Source: UBA1952 sp965246785 (GTDB lineage Bacteria > Bacteroidota > Bacteroidia > Chitinophagales > Chitinophagaceae). Taken from it: 64,000 nucleotides of DNA. The position numbers were made by a program, and so were the translations under genes. Below the pieces are notes generated by a model. It was not told the DNA's origin and searched no databases. It saw nothing but the letters and a program-made list of their open reading frames with translations. The stretch lies in contig CBDFFM010000020.1 of NCBI GenBank assembly GCA_965246785.1, forward strand, positions 248,001 through 312,000, given 5' to 3'. Positions 35,601 through 43,900 of this stretch are shown in pieces (position 1 is the stretch's first letter; each line of letters starts with the position of its first letter).

Positions 35601-36972
35601 CCTCTGTATCAGAAATTTTTTTCTTTAGCGTGATGACTTGACTCGGAAAATAATTAAGAATGCCCGACTTATTTCGAATTTCATAAAGCATGCCCAAGGA
35701 CGAATCATTATTTGAAAGACATACCGTAATAGTGCTCAACCCAATTACAATAATAGTAGTCCATATGAATTTTTTGAAAGACCAAAGGGAATAATACCAT
35801 TTCTTATACCTTGTAAGCGTGGCATTGGTCAAAAGTCTGAGCACATCCAACTCTTTCAGGTCATCCTGTCCCAGATTAATTTGAACTGTACAATAGTCAC
35901 CGTAATTATAGATCTGTCTTATACGGTTTCGAACTCCACGTTCCCCGGTTTTAATTCCCTTTTCGACAACACCTTTTTGCAATAAGCCGTTCATTTTTAT
36001 TATTGTAACAATGCATATTAAAATGAATAATGGTGGCCCAAATACAGCTATGGTTTTTGCTTGCCAGAAGTGGCTGCTTAATAGTAGAAGCGCGCAAATA
36101 ATTACTGGTGCCATGCACCTTCTGAAATGATAATTATTTCGTGCATGCCTGCGATGGAAAATTCTTCTATCAGAGGACACGTGCATTGTGAAATATATCT
36201 TATCAATAATATTATTCGCATACCATAATATAAAATGTGCGATAATGAAGTTCTTTGTTAGATACGTCAGGGGGACACGTAGATTATCTGGGTATCGATG
36301 ATAGCTAAGTAGAAAATGGATATCTTCTAGCATATTTGTTGCAATATATATAAGTATATTTCCTAATATTATATGCAAAAAATTGGTCAGGCTATTTACT
36401 TTCTCCTCATTTCTATAAATATTGAAGCTGTCTACCAATGAATTCATAAACCTGCGAAATCGCTTGTGCTGAACAGGCATGATATTGGCATCCGATGAAA
36501 ACCGGTCTCTACTTTCTGTAAGAAAATATCCTATAGGATATATGAGTGCAATTGGGATAGCATATTTATAAGAAATTAGCACTCCTATAGAATAAGCATG
36601 TACACCCATGTATTCATAAATACTTAGCACATAATATGAGAATGGTAATAAGTACCACATGCAAGCCAGAAATAACCAGGCACGAAGTATCTGTGCAAAA
36701 TTTTGTTGATTAGGTCCTCCTTGAATTCTTCTTAATGTCTTATTTATAAGTGATGTTTTGCCCATTCCCCTGAAGCCTGTCACCAAATAAGCACCGGATC
36801 GATTATCTCCGTTCGTGAGCAGATTTTCTAGTTTTCTCACGGTATTTTCGCGACCGATAAACTTATCATGGTTTCTGTCCTTTACAGACGTATTATGAGA
36901 AAATGAAAACCTATAAAGCTCTATCCAGAGTTCCTTCATCTTTGAAGAGTTTCCGGGAATATTAAATTTCAT
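32662..36972 (-). CDS. Large KAP-like membrane P-loop NTPase
   Basis: The product has 1436 residues. Walker A is GFRGMGKT (66-73), preceded by FIGRENTVRKLENLL as in STAND/AAA-type ATPases. Several membrane helices (about 95-335, 400-420 and 560-585) lie between Walker A and the Walker B strand KFIYVFDELDKIEP (about 670). An NTPase core split by membrane helices is the hallmark of the KAP family. AGREMY follows as a sensor. The C-terminal 450 residues are helical with TPR-like units (LGDLHYYDQEYDDAIIHYMEAIQ, about 1050). KAP and STAND NTPases include antiphage defence proteins. The coding sequence is clearly AT-rich relative to the flanks, a sign of transfer. A palindrome-type promoter precedes it. 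Confidence 0.8.
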   Translation of the reverse strand: MKFNIPGNSSKMKELWIELYRFSFSHNTSVKDRNHDKFIGRENTVRKLENLLTNGDNRSGAYLVTGFRGMGKTSLINKTLRRIQGGPNQQNFAQILRAWLFLACMWYLLPFSYYVLSIYEYMGVHAYSIGVLISYKYAIPIALIYPIGYFLTESRDRFSSDANIMPVQHKRFRRFMNSLVDSFNIYRNEEKVNSLTNFLHIILGNILIYIATNMLEDIHFLLSYHRYPDNLRVPLTYLTKNFIIAHFILWYANNIIDKIYFTMHVSSDRRIFHRRHARNNYHFRRCMAPVIICALLLLSSHFWQAKTIAVFGPPLFILICIVTIIKMNGLLQKGVVEKGIKTGERGVRNRIRQIYNYGDYCTVQINLGQDDLKELDVLRLLTNATLTRYKKWYYSLWSFKKFIWTTIIVIGLSTITVCLSNNDSSLGMLYEIRNKSGILNYFPSQVITLKKKISDTEELYSKLNNGKKDLPPIPTGGESLITIDGKIREARYVASDSATNVIPDKIYIKEVTQEIKASKKVFRGSCIIVDHFMAASYEWLSKSLVFFLSDTLGFIHWDSLIPKRLDYLNIMLLIMYYIIYRIAIRVLPVFGIKTNYSSICLLKRIAVNIDANITQTYERNFLIKSFGGFSFGKQQQQPKLDAKDIENRLINFFDQLENIPGLFVKPKFIYVFDELDKIEPLANSILNDKLKEDIIDDNSAKVEGMRARQQVIARILANLKFFLNTAKAKFIFIAGREMYDASLADVSDRDSSIGSIFHDVVYVESFYTDWDEGKTSNVMELTEQYVCQFLIPSEYFVPKPVNLNAYNEFLENECTINGKKISNNLRAKIIITIHNFITYLVYRSNGSPKKVASIFEDFVRFPLDSDLRKSTNIVRGEHLSEPYLYFGPDEQYKCGLTTYLFTPFLMTVSHHFHELGDKLLVSTTYLMDHLYKFHSYGFSWRNLELTPEIIAINKDPELREFITGLISFLSKNHIRHILSGLHEYKFNKKLSAEIQFVSKISELESAAFNFTLDESLEVKRYYRKRLLELKNSYGAEYYKNGKHVHSISFVQMILGDLHYYDQEYDDAIIHYMEAIQIIRNQEKDQSTPYNFVLLMRNMLKLGLVFEHKKTYESAFMVYSQLSTMVVRIRDIDLNSIDLEVFFVNKPELQNFLDRHYDLIIKQPGVPTLLQNNINEHKSAIIHWMDKEKFGTKNSPRETIRIIGRHFDINKKEGIKPNKGKIMSWQEMDSFVGFEEDFFDKTLRDEWFSTDKAEIYQNISLQEGLRLFFQPIIAKLQVLEKHSITGITQIDMDRADEEFKFIFRSVKYHEKYAVGVEYYNKTADVLYYKNGLLKDNCNKLNDLESPLPPKDFRIPDDAYRRYMYSLYENLARGLNEEPREGASIEEQEHWVLTKINQHIIVEYRQHFNNATYNYLDACASGMSDVAKLSYQYVKQRA

Positions 36973-37023
36973 TGATTTTATTTTCGTTTACTGATGGAAC
37001 TGAAATTGGATGTTAACCCAATG

Positions 37024-37069
37024 TAATAGTACTGTTGTCATGAGTGATAAATTCCAAGTTTATTCTTGT
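37024..37069 (-). promoter_or_regulatory. Variant palindrome plus -7-like box before the KAP operon
   Basis: CCAAGTTTATTCTTGT (37054-37069) differs at two positions from the motif. On the minus strand, 23 nt after CTTG, comes TACTATTA (37031-37024), 4 of 6 matches to TAnnTTTG. The predicted leader is about 45 nt. Confidence 0.5.
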
Positions 37070-37123
37070 ACTATTAAATACTACATCTTGTAATTGATTA
37101 TGTTTATTTTATGCCCACATGCT

Positions 37124-37151
37124 AAAAAATGCCGCAGTAAATGCGGCATTT
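37124..37151 (-). terminator. Intrinsic terminator of the 99-aa membrane protein gene
   Basis: Stem AAATGCCGCA (37127-37136) / TGCGGCATTT (37142-37151); the minus strand continues into a T-run (A-run 37124-37129). Confidence 0.85.
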
Positions 37152-37172
37152 AATTCTGAGGTGACTATACAG

Positions 37173-37472
37173 TTATGCTCGAAGTGTGTTCCAGAATGAC
37201 ACTAGATACATCATAAGTATGTACTCAGGTATGAGTATCCAAGCCCATGTTGTTGACAGTCGTCCATTCCTGTAGTCTGTCCAAAGGTCATTTTTGAATC
37301 TAAATGCTCCATAGCTGACTACGAACACCAGGATAAAGAACAAGCCGGATGAAAGTAAAAATTTTATCGGAAGGAAAATCCAGAAGTATAAGTATGCTTC
37401 TATTAAAGTAGTGAGCATACCCATATCCTGCCAATCATCATAGTCCCGCAGGTCTTTTTTTTTGTTTTTCAT
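37173..37472 (-). CDS. Small membrane protein, possible orphan immunity protein
   Basis: The product has 99 residues with a charged N-terminus and two to three membrane helices (LIEAYLYFWIFLPIKFLL, GLFFILVFVVSYGAF, WAWILIPEYILMMYLVSF). No family is recognised. It lies directly downstream of a broken toxin-tip fragment and has its own terminator, the position expected for an immunity gene in this type of locus. The toxin it would match has been lost. Confidence 0.6.
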   Translation of the reverse strand: MKNKKKDLRDYDDWQDMGMLTTLIEAYLYFWIFLPIKFLLSSGLFFILVFVVSYGAFRFKNDLWTDYRNGRLSTTWAWILIPEYILMMYLVSFWNTLRA

Positions 37473-37635
37473 GTGCGTATTTTTTATTATTTATACGCTT
37501 CTATATGACTTTGTCAATAGCGACCTACTACTTAGGTTATGAGCAGTTAGATATTTGTGTGCAAATACATTTATCTTATGGTTCTTTTTTTAATTATGTG
37601 CCGTATTTCAATTACTCCCAGAATAACCAATAGCT

Positions 37636-37673
37636 AAAAAGAATGAGCAGACCATAGGATCTGCTCATTCTTT
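37636..37673 (-). terminator. Strong terminator at the end of the toxin-tip cassettes
   Basis: Perfect 14-bp stem (37638-37651 with 37660-37673, core GAATGAGCAGA / TCTGCTCATTC) with an 8-nt loop. The minus strand runs into Ts (A-run 37636-37640). Confidence 0.85.
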
Positions 37674-37686
37674 CGACACTACTGTT

Positions 37687-37971
37687 AATCTCATTCATCT
37701 TCATCTGACCGTTAAACCCATACTAATACTGGTCCACCGGATTGCCGCAGCATGTGCTAAATACCGGCACTTGCACGCTCTTCGCATAGGTATAGAACAA
37801 CGAATCCACCGTAAACATGGCTTGGGAAGAGCTAAAGCTACCCACACTGGTAACGGTTACGGTAATGGTGCCGGTAGTCGATGTTCCCAGGGCCATGATG
37901 GGTGCAAAAGACGTACCTACGGTGCCCATGTAGACACTGTATTTTCTGTCAAAGAGCTCTTCAAGAGTCAC
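37687..37971 (-). pseudogene. Remnant of a third Rhs toxin-tip cassette
   Basis: From about 37927 leftward, the minus strand encodes GTSFAPIMALGTSTTGTI and onward, homologous to residues just before the tip of the 3415-aa Rhs protein and to the cassette at 38610-40109, but at clearly lower DNA identity. In the conserved DQYEFGFNG the Glu codon position is TAG, giving DQY-stop-YGFNGQMKMNE. After NEI (37687) the homology ends with no toxin domain. The upstream start (MTLEELFDRKYSVYMG) is an unrelated junction. It therefore looks like a dead tip left by past recombination. Confidence 0.8.
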
Positions 37972-38045
37972 TCGCCAAACATGAGTTGTCCGTGCTTAGA
38001 CCTCACGCCCCAAACTTGCGCAAGCGGGGTAAAGAATGCTGTAGT

Positions 38046-38603
38046 TTAAGGGACATCTGAAGGAACTGCTTCGTCAGGAGAAAAAAATTCTAGACTCCAA
38101 TATCCTATGGTATCTACCACTCCATTAAAGTCCATGAGTTTTGTTCTATTCATTTTGACATGATTTCTGTTGAAGATTATGCAATCAAATGAATTATTAA
38201 CCTTATTTTTTTCACAAATCGCTCTTATATTTCTTTTAAAGCCAAGATTGTAGAATATTATTTTAGATGTATCCGCTGCAAGATATACACTAGCAGTATT
38301 ATTTATACTATATATATTTATACTGCCGTCTAAATTATAGACCATATACTTTTTTACTAGGTTTTTAATGCCATTCGCGTAGAATATCCATTTACCTACC
38401 CTTCGTCCGTCATTATAAATTGCTATCAACTGTACAAATTTACTTGTGTCGTTATCGACGAAATATATCCACTTTCCAGTCTTTCGGCCTACAGAATTAT
38501 ATTTGTTAATAAATTCACCTCTAAAAGATATGCCTGTTTGCCCAAATGACGAAAGACTCAGCCCATTCAATGCTAAGACTATAATTAGTATGGCATCCCT
38601 CAT
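38046..38603 (-). CDS. Secreted YwqK/MORN-like protein, probable immunity to the metzincin tip
   Basis: The product has 185 residues. A signal peptide (ILIIVLALNGLSLSSFGQ) is followed by two MORN-like repeats (RKTGKWIYFVDND, RRVGKWIFYANG), as in the YwqK antitoxin family that is typically found behind Rhs-type toxins. The gene begins 7 nt after the stop of the orphan metzincin tip. It is likely periplasmic, which suits protection against an envelope-acting protease. The match to immunity function rests on position and repeat type. Confidence 0.75.
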   Translation of the reverse strand: MRDAILIIVLALNGLSLSSFGQTGISFRGEFINKYNSVGRKTGKWIYFVDNDTSKFVQLIAIYNDGRRVGKWIFYANGIKNLVKKYMVYNLDGSINIYSINNTASVYLAADTSKIIFYNLGFKRNIRAICEKNKVNNSFDCIIFNRNHVKMNRTKLMDFNGVVDTIGYWSLEFFSPDEAVPSDVP

Positions 38604-38609
38604 TGTTAA

Positions 38610-40109
38610 CTATTTAGCTGGTTGAGACTGATATACTGGATTTGGATTAGCACTACCCTGATAAGCTTTATTACTAGCAGGAACTACCTCACCGTCTTTC
38701 ATTTGCTGAACTCCCGATCCAGTATCAAAGAGTATTGTATTCTCTGGATTACCTTGACCTTTTCCATTATCTCGCTCAAAATCATCGGCATTTGAAGGAC
38801 TAGTAACGTTAATATTATATATTAATTTCTGTATATTACCTCTTATAATGGTATTTCTAAGCAAGTCATTTTGATCATATACCTCTTTCATCACACCATT
38901 CAAGAAATGTGGCATACCCATAGAATGCCCCAGTTCATGCTCATCAGTATTTTCAGCAAGGGGCTTAGCACGCACGTATATATTTTTGCCGTCGTATGTG
39001 ATATATCCGTTTTCTTTTTTCTTTCCGGAAATGCCTGCCGCTCGTTCGTCCTCATTTACTTTCTCATCGTCTATGGCAAAACTGACACCAATCTTATCAT
39101 TAATAGCACTTTTTAGTATGTCATTTGATTCAATCACCTTAATATCAAATGCTATTGTATAAGGCTTTTTATTGCTTGCATAAGTATATCGAAAAGACGA
39201 TACCAACTTTTCGCTAGAGGAATTCCAGAAAGATGCAGCATTTTCTGCCCGACTTTTAGCCGCATTATCCCCCCTGGCTACATAAACATTAGTTTTTATT
39301 ATTATGCTTTTATTCTTATGATTAAAGTATACTCCTGCCTTCTCTCCTTGTTCATCAATAAAAGTAATTGGTGAGTTTAAAGCGAAAGAATAAGGAGAGA
39401 TTTCCGAAAAACTTTTCGCTAGGGGGTCTAAGCTAAAGAATCTGGCAATTCTTGAGTTATACATTCTTGCGTCAAAGTTGTAGGTATTGCCGATCCCCGC
39501 CACCTCATTATCCTTGTACTTCCCATTAAACCCAAATTCATACTGGTCAATAGGGTTACCGCAGCGGGTGCTGAACACCGGCACGTGCACACTCTGTGCA
39601 TAGGTATAAAACAGGGAATCCACCGTGAACATTGCCTGAGAGGAGCTGTAGCTTCCCACACTGGTAACGGTTACCGTTATGGTGCCGGTAGTCGATGTTC
39701 CTAGGGTCATGATGGGTGCAAAGGACGTACCTACGGTCATGGTAGGTATGGGAGAGGTATAGTTGAAGTTAGCGCTCGCCAGCTGCACCCCGCTTGTGCC
39801 TGTTCCCTTATATACCCGTACCTGAACCGCTCCTGCCAGCGCGCTTAGCTTGATGCCCAGAGTAATATACGGGTTGGGTATCCCGCTGATGGTATAGCTG
39901 AAACCGCTGCCCGCAGCGCTACCGGTTGTCGTGACACCTGTGCCATAGCTAGTAGAGGTGGTTAAACCTGCGCTTCCCACGGAGACGGCCCCGCCGCCCC
40001 CGCTGGGATGTAGCGGCCCGCCATTCACCTCGTAGGTCTGTATATATTCCGTCCAGGAAGTAGGCAGGGTCACGCACAGACCTGCTGAGTCGAAGCTTCT
40101 GCCTATCAT
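38610..40109 (-). CDS. Orphan Rhs toxin tip with metzincin-type protease domain
   Basis: This is a 499-codon frame without a signal peptide. Its first ATG is an internal Met of the Rhs core (PFGELM). The homologous frame reaches back to about 40190 (SIRD-like, YDYYPFGEL), just after an in-frame TAG. Residues 1-190 match the large Rhs protein, over 468 bp exactly. The core ends with RFFSLDPLAKSF and then a new domain follows with HELGHSMGMPH (about residue 391), the zinc-binding HExxHxxGxxH of metzincin proteases. It is a silent or displaced alternative tip that recombination in the identical segment could place on the full protein. It is followed by its immunity gene. Confidence 0.85.
   Translation of the reverse strand: MIGRSFDSAGLCVTLPTSWTEYIQTYEVNGGPLHPSGGGGAVSVGSAGLTTSTSYGTGVTTTGSAAGSGFSYTISGIPNPYITLGIKLSALAGAVQVRVYKGTGTSGVQLASANFNYTSPIPTMTVGTSFAPIMTLGTSTTGTITVTVTSVGSYSSSQAMFTVDSLFYTYAQSVHVPVFSTRCGNPIDQYEFGFNGKYKDNEVAGIGNTYNFDARMYNSRIARFFSLDPLAKSFSEISPYSFALNSPITFIDEQGEKAGVYFNHKNKSIIIKTNVYVARGDNAAKSRAENAASFWNSSSEKLVSSFRYTYASNKKPYTIAFDIKVIESNDILKSAINDKIGVSFAIDDEKVNEDERAAGISGKKKENGYITYDGKNIYVRAKPLAENTDEHELGHSMGMPHFLNGVMKEVYDQNDLLRNTIIRGNIQKLIYNINVTSPSNADDFERDNGKGQGNPENTILFDTGSGVQQMKDGEVVPASNKAYQGSANPNPVYQSQPAK
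39591..40058. repeat. 468-bp exact repeat, copy A (orphan tip)
   Basis: This segment is identical, as far as I can compare by eye, to 41758-42225 in the same orientation. It encodes the Ser/Thr/Gly-rich stretch before the Rhs tip. The copies are 2167 bp apart. Flanking sequence is similar but diverged on both sides. Confidence 0.92.
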
Positions 40110-40383
40110 CAGCTCACCGAACGGATAGTAGTCATACTTCTCAGGTATACTTGCGCGAGTGGGTTTGTCTCTAATTCCTTTGCGCTGCTATTAGCGCCGC
40201 ATCAGAGCAGTAACCCATTCATGTAATGGCAATACAATGTCTGCTGGTATTAAGTGCTGGTTTCTCAAAGACTGGTAGTGACTAAGTTTCTAAGAAGCAA
40301 GTTTAAATACGGTTCTGACCATTGCCATATACGGAATTGAGAATGCATTAAAAACTTATTTTAATGTCATAACATACTGTACA

Positions 40384-40815
40384 TTATCTTCTATCTAATA
40401 AATGTGCTTTAACAGAATCTAACTCAGTCTTAGCGTTAGGTACTCCTCTGCTTGCAGCCACAGTTAGGTATTCAATAGCTAAATTCTTGGTTTTATTATC
40501 CATGTCTCCTAACGAATAAGTTTTCGTCGTAAAAGAAGTCTTTAAACTAATGTAGACATCATAATAAGCTGGAGTAAAGTCATATTTATTAGCCATTACA
40601 AGTGCAGAAAAAAGAATGTCCCCACTTGGATATCGCAGTTCACCCTTGGTTAGCTCTATATATGCTTCTGTATCACCTGTAGATAGAACCTTCTCTTTTA
40701 GCTCGTCAATAGGGATACTTGTCATATTCATAGGTCGACTTTGGGGGGTATTACAGCCAACCACTATTACCATAATTAATATTTCAAATATTAATGTGAA
40801 AACCCTGAATTTCAT
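40384..40815 (-). CDS. Lipoprotein, probable immunity to the peptidase-like tip
   Basis: The product has 143 residues. The signal peptide has the lipobox IVVGC (Cys21). The mature part is helical with a Sel1-like end (AIEYLTVAASRGVPNAKTEL). It lies 90 nt downstream of the large Rhs gene. A lipoprotein at this position suits an immunity protein that acts in the periplasm. No direct family evidence for immunity is visible. Confidence 0.7.
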   Translation of the reverse strand: MKFRVFTLIFEILIMVIVVGCNTPQSRPMNMTSIPIDELKEKVLSTGDTEAYIELTKGELRYPSGDILFSALVMANKYDFTPAYYDVYISLKTSFTTKTYSLGDMDNKTKNLAIEYLTVAASRGVPNAKTELDSVKAHLLDRR

Positions 40816-40905
40816 AAGAATAGATTTAGGTTATAGAATAAGCCAACATGAATATTTGATTTATAAAATAATATAATATTATATATCTATAGAACTCTCT
40901 TTTAT

Positions 40906-43900
40906 TCATCTGCTTCCATTCCTGCTTTGAACCTGTCGGTTTACATGATTTGCCTGATCCGTTCCTTTCTGAGCTTTCGACTGTTGTGGAATAAAAGATT
41001 TTGGGTTTATATTTCCATTAAACATGTTTATCAATATGCCATTTTGGTAAACGAGCCAATGGCCCATACCAATACTTTTTCCATCCTTGTTAGTCTTTCT
41101 CGGCCCAATTTCCTCTCCTGTCCTAAACCATTTGTTGCCTATATAATGATCCTCTTCATCAGGAGCTATAATGTAAGCGTTTTTAAATTCGGGCGCTATA
41201 GAAATCAGATATGCTATATTAGGCTTCTCTTTATTTGCGCTTGGCCTCCCCGTAAGACATGAGTGCAGAACAATAATTGTTTGGTCGCCATATTTTCTAT
41301 TACGCCAAAGGTCGCTTTTTGTCTTAAGCATGGCATCAACTGACTTTGCATCCATATACAGTATTTCAGAAAACCCATCCACATAGTTGGCTATTCTATC
41401 GATGTTACCATGCGCAAATAAATGTACTCTTGTATTATCAGTTTCTTTTTGAGCAGCCGAATAAATTATTCTATCATCTCCTTGATTTTGAACTAACGTA
41501 ATGGGCTCAAGTCCTTCAAAATCAATCGCATCAACCGGCCTGTTTCCCGCAAATGCAAACGGACTATAAAAAGGATACTTTTTCGTCAAAGGGTCAACAC
41601 TCCAGAACCGTCCGAGTCTTGAATCTTGTTCCCTGAACTTAAACTGATTGTGATTGCCAATCCCTGCAATCTCATTCATCTTCATTTGCCCGTTAAACCC
41701 AAATTCATACTGATCTACCGGATTACCGCAGCGCGTGCTAAACACAGGCACATGTACACTCTGTGCATAGGTATAAAACAGGGAATCCACCGTGAACATT
41801 GCCTGAGAGGAGCTGTAGCTTCCCACACTGGTAACGGTTACCGTTATGGTGCCGGTAGTCGATGTTCCTAGGGTCATGATGGGTGCAAAGGACGTACCTA
41901 CGGTCATGGTAGGTATGGGAGAGGTATAGTTGAAGTTAGCGCTCGCCAGCTGCACCCCGCTTGTGCCTGTTCCCTTATATACCCGTACCTGAACCGCTCC
42001 TGCCAGCGCGCTTAGCTTGATGCCCAGAGTAATATACGGGTTGGGTATCCCGCTGATGGTATAGCTGAAACCGCTGCCCGCAGCGCTACCGGTTGTCGTG
42101 ACACCTGTGCCATAGCTAGTAGAGGTGGTTAAACCTGCGCTTCCCACGGAGACGGCCCCGCCGCCCCCGCTGGGATGTAGCGGCCCGCCATTCACCTCGT
42201 AGGTCTGTATATATTCCGTCCAGGAGGTAGGCAGGGTTACGCACAGGCCTGCCGAGTCGAAGCTTCTGCCTACCATCAGCTCACCAAATGGGTAGTAGTC
42301 ATATACCATGATGGGAGCGGCGCGGAACTCGTCCCTGATGCTGTCCCCGTTGATGTCTTTGCTGTACTTCTTGTCGCTTACCGTCTCCTGCACGTTACCG
42401 AGATGATTCACCAGCTCATACTGCTTCAGACCAATGTCGTGCACGGCTTGGGCAGCACTGTCCAGCCCATTGCCGTAAGGGCTGAGCCTGCCCGCCTTGA
42501 TGGGCGCATTGAGCTCGTAGCTGTACCAGTGCCGCGGCTTAATTACGTTCCGAATGTCGATAAGGCCCAACACATCGTCGTAGCTGCACGCATAATCACC
42601 CGCGTATGAAATACCCAATCGCGAAGAACCGTACATATGGTGGTTGGACAGGCGTATGCCTTGTTCCAGCAGGTAGGGAGCGCCACTTAACGAGGCGTTC
42701 TGCACTGCAGTCAGGGTAGTGCCTGCCGCGGTAGCCAACCCTGTAATATCAAGGCTGCCGTCGTCTATGGCGGCCAGCGCGGTGTCTAATAACGCGGGCC
42801 CCTGAAGGCTCGTCAGGCTTTGAAGATAGTTCAGCGGGTCGTCTAGATAGGCCACGGTTGCAAGCCCCTCTTCTCCCCCATCGCTGAACGCGATTACGTT
42901 GCTCAACCCCTCACCCCACCAGGATGCAAAGCCGTAGATGCCGGCCAGACTTTTGTCACCGACATATCTTGCCCGCGCCTCTGCAGCCGCATCCCCAAAG
43001 TTTACAAGCGCATTGCGCGTCATATCCACATATCCGTCATGCAGAGCCCATTCACTTACCGCCGTGTCATTTACGCCGGCCACATACAGTTCATCACTGG
43101 TTACCTCTCGGAGCCAGTTGCGCAGCAGCCCCGTATCACTACTGTAATAGCCATAGAGCATGTCCCTGAGATATTCCGGCCCCTTGCCGTTCATTTCAGT
43201 ACGGAAGGTGTAAAGCAGCCGCGCGCTGTCAGCGGCCGTATTCAGGCCAATACCCCAGTAGGTGGCAGTAGCTGCCGCCACGGATGGGAGATTGCTGATA
43301 AGCTGGGCCATTGCGTGCTTCTGTACCTCGCTGTCCGGGTGAAAAAGTATCGTATGGTTTATCTGTGTGAGCACTTCACTGGCGCTCAGGTGATAGTCCG
43401 CCGCGTGATCATCAGCCATAGCTGTCAGCAGCGCGTCTGCCACTACATAACCGTCTCCCGCAGTGCCCGCAGAAAGGGGGGCTGCATAGCGGCATAATGT
43501 CCGGCTTAGTTTCGGGGCATTATTTATAAAATGCTGAAGCAGCGAGGGCGAGGCTGCCAGATATACGCCGGCCGGGAATTGCAGCGTACTGCTGCCGATG
43601 CCGGTGATGTAATTGACAAAGGCTGGATTGGTGGTTAAGCCAGTGCCATTGAGCACGCCAATCCAGGTACCGGTGGGATTTCCTCCGGTAAGTGAAGTTC
43701 GTATGCCGGTAATAGTGACAATCTTGGCCTGCGTATTAAAGTGGTCCCGGCCTACATATTCGGCAAGGATATTTCCCTGGGCATCGCGCACATAGTAGGT
43801 CATGTCCTCAAACTGGCTATTGTAACTCGTATAAATGTTCTTTTTGAGGACCCTGTTGCCCATGGCATCATACTGAAAATGATATGGAGTGCCGACGCTC

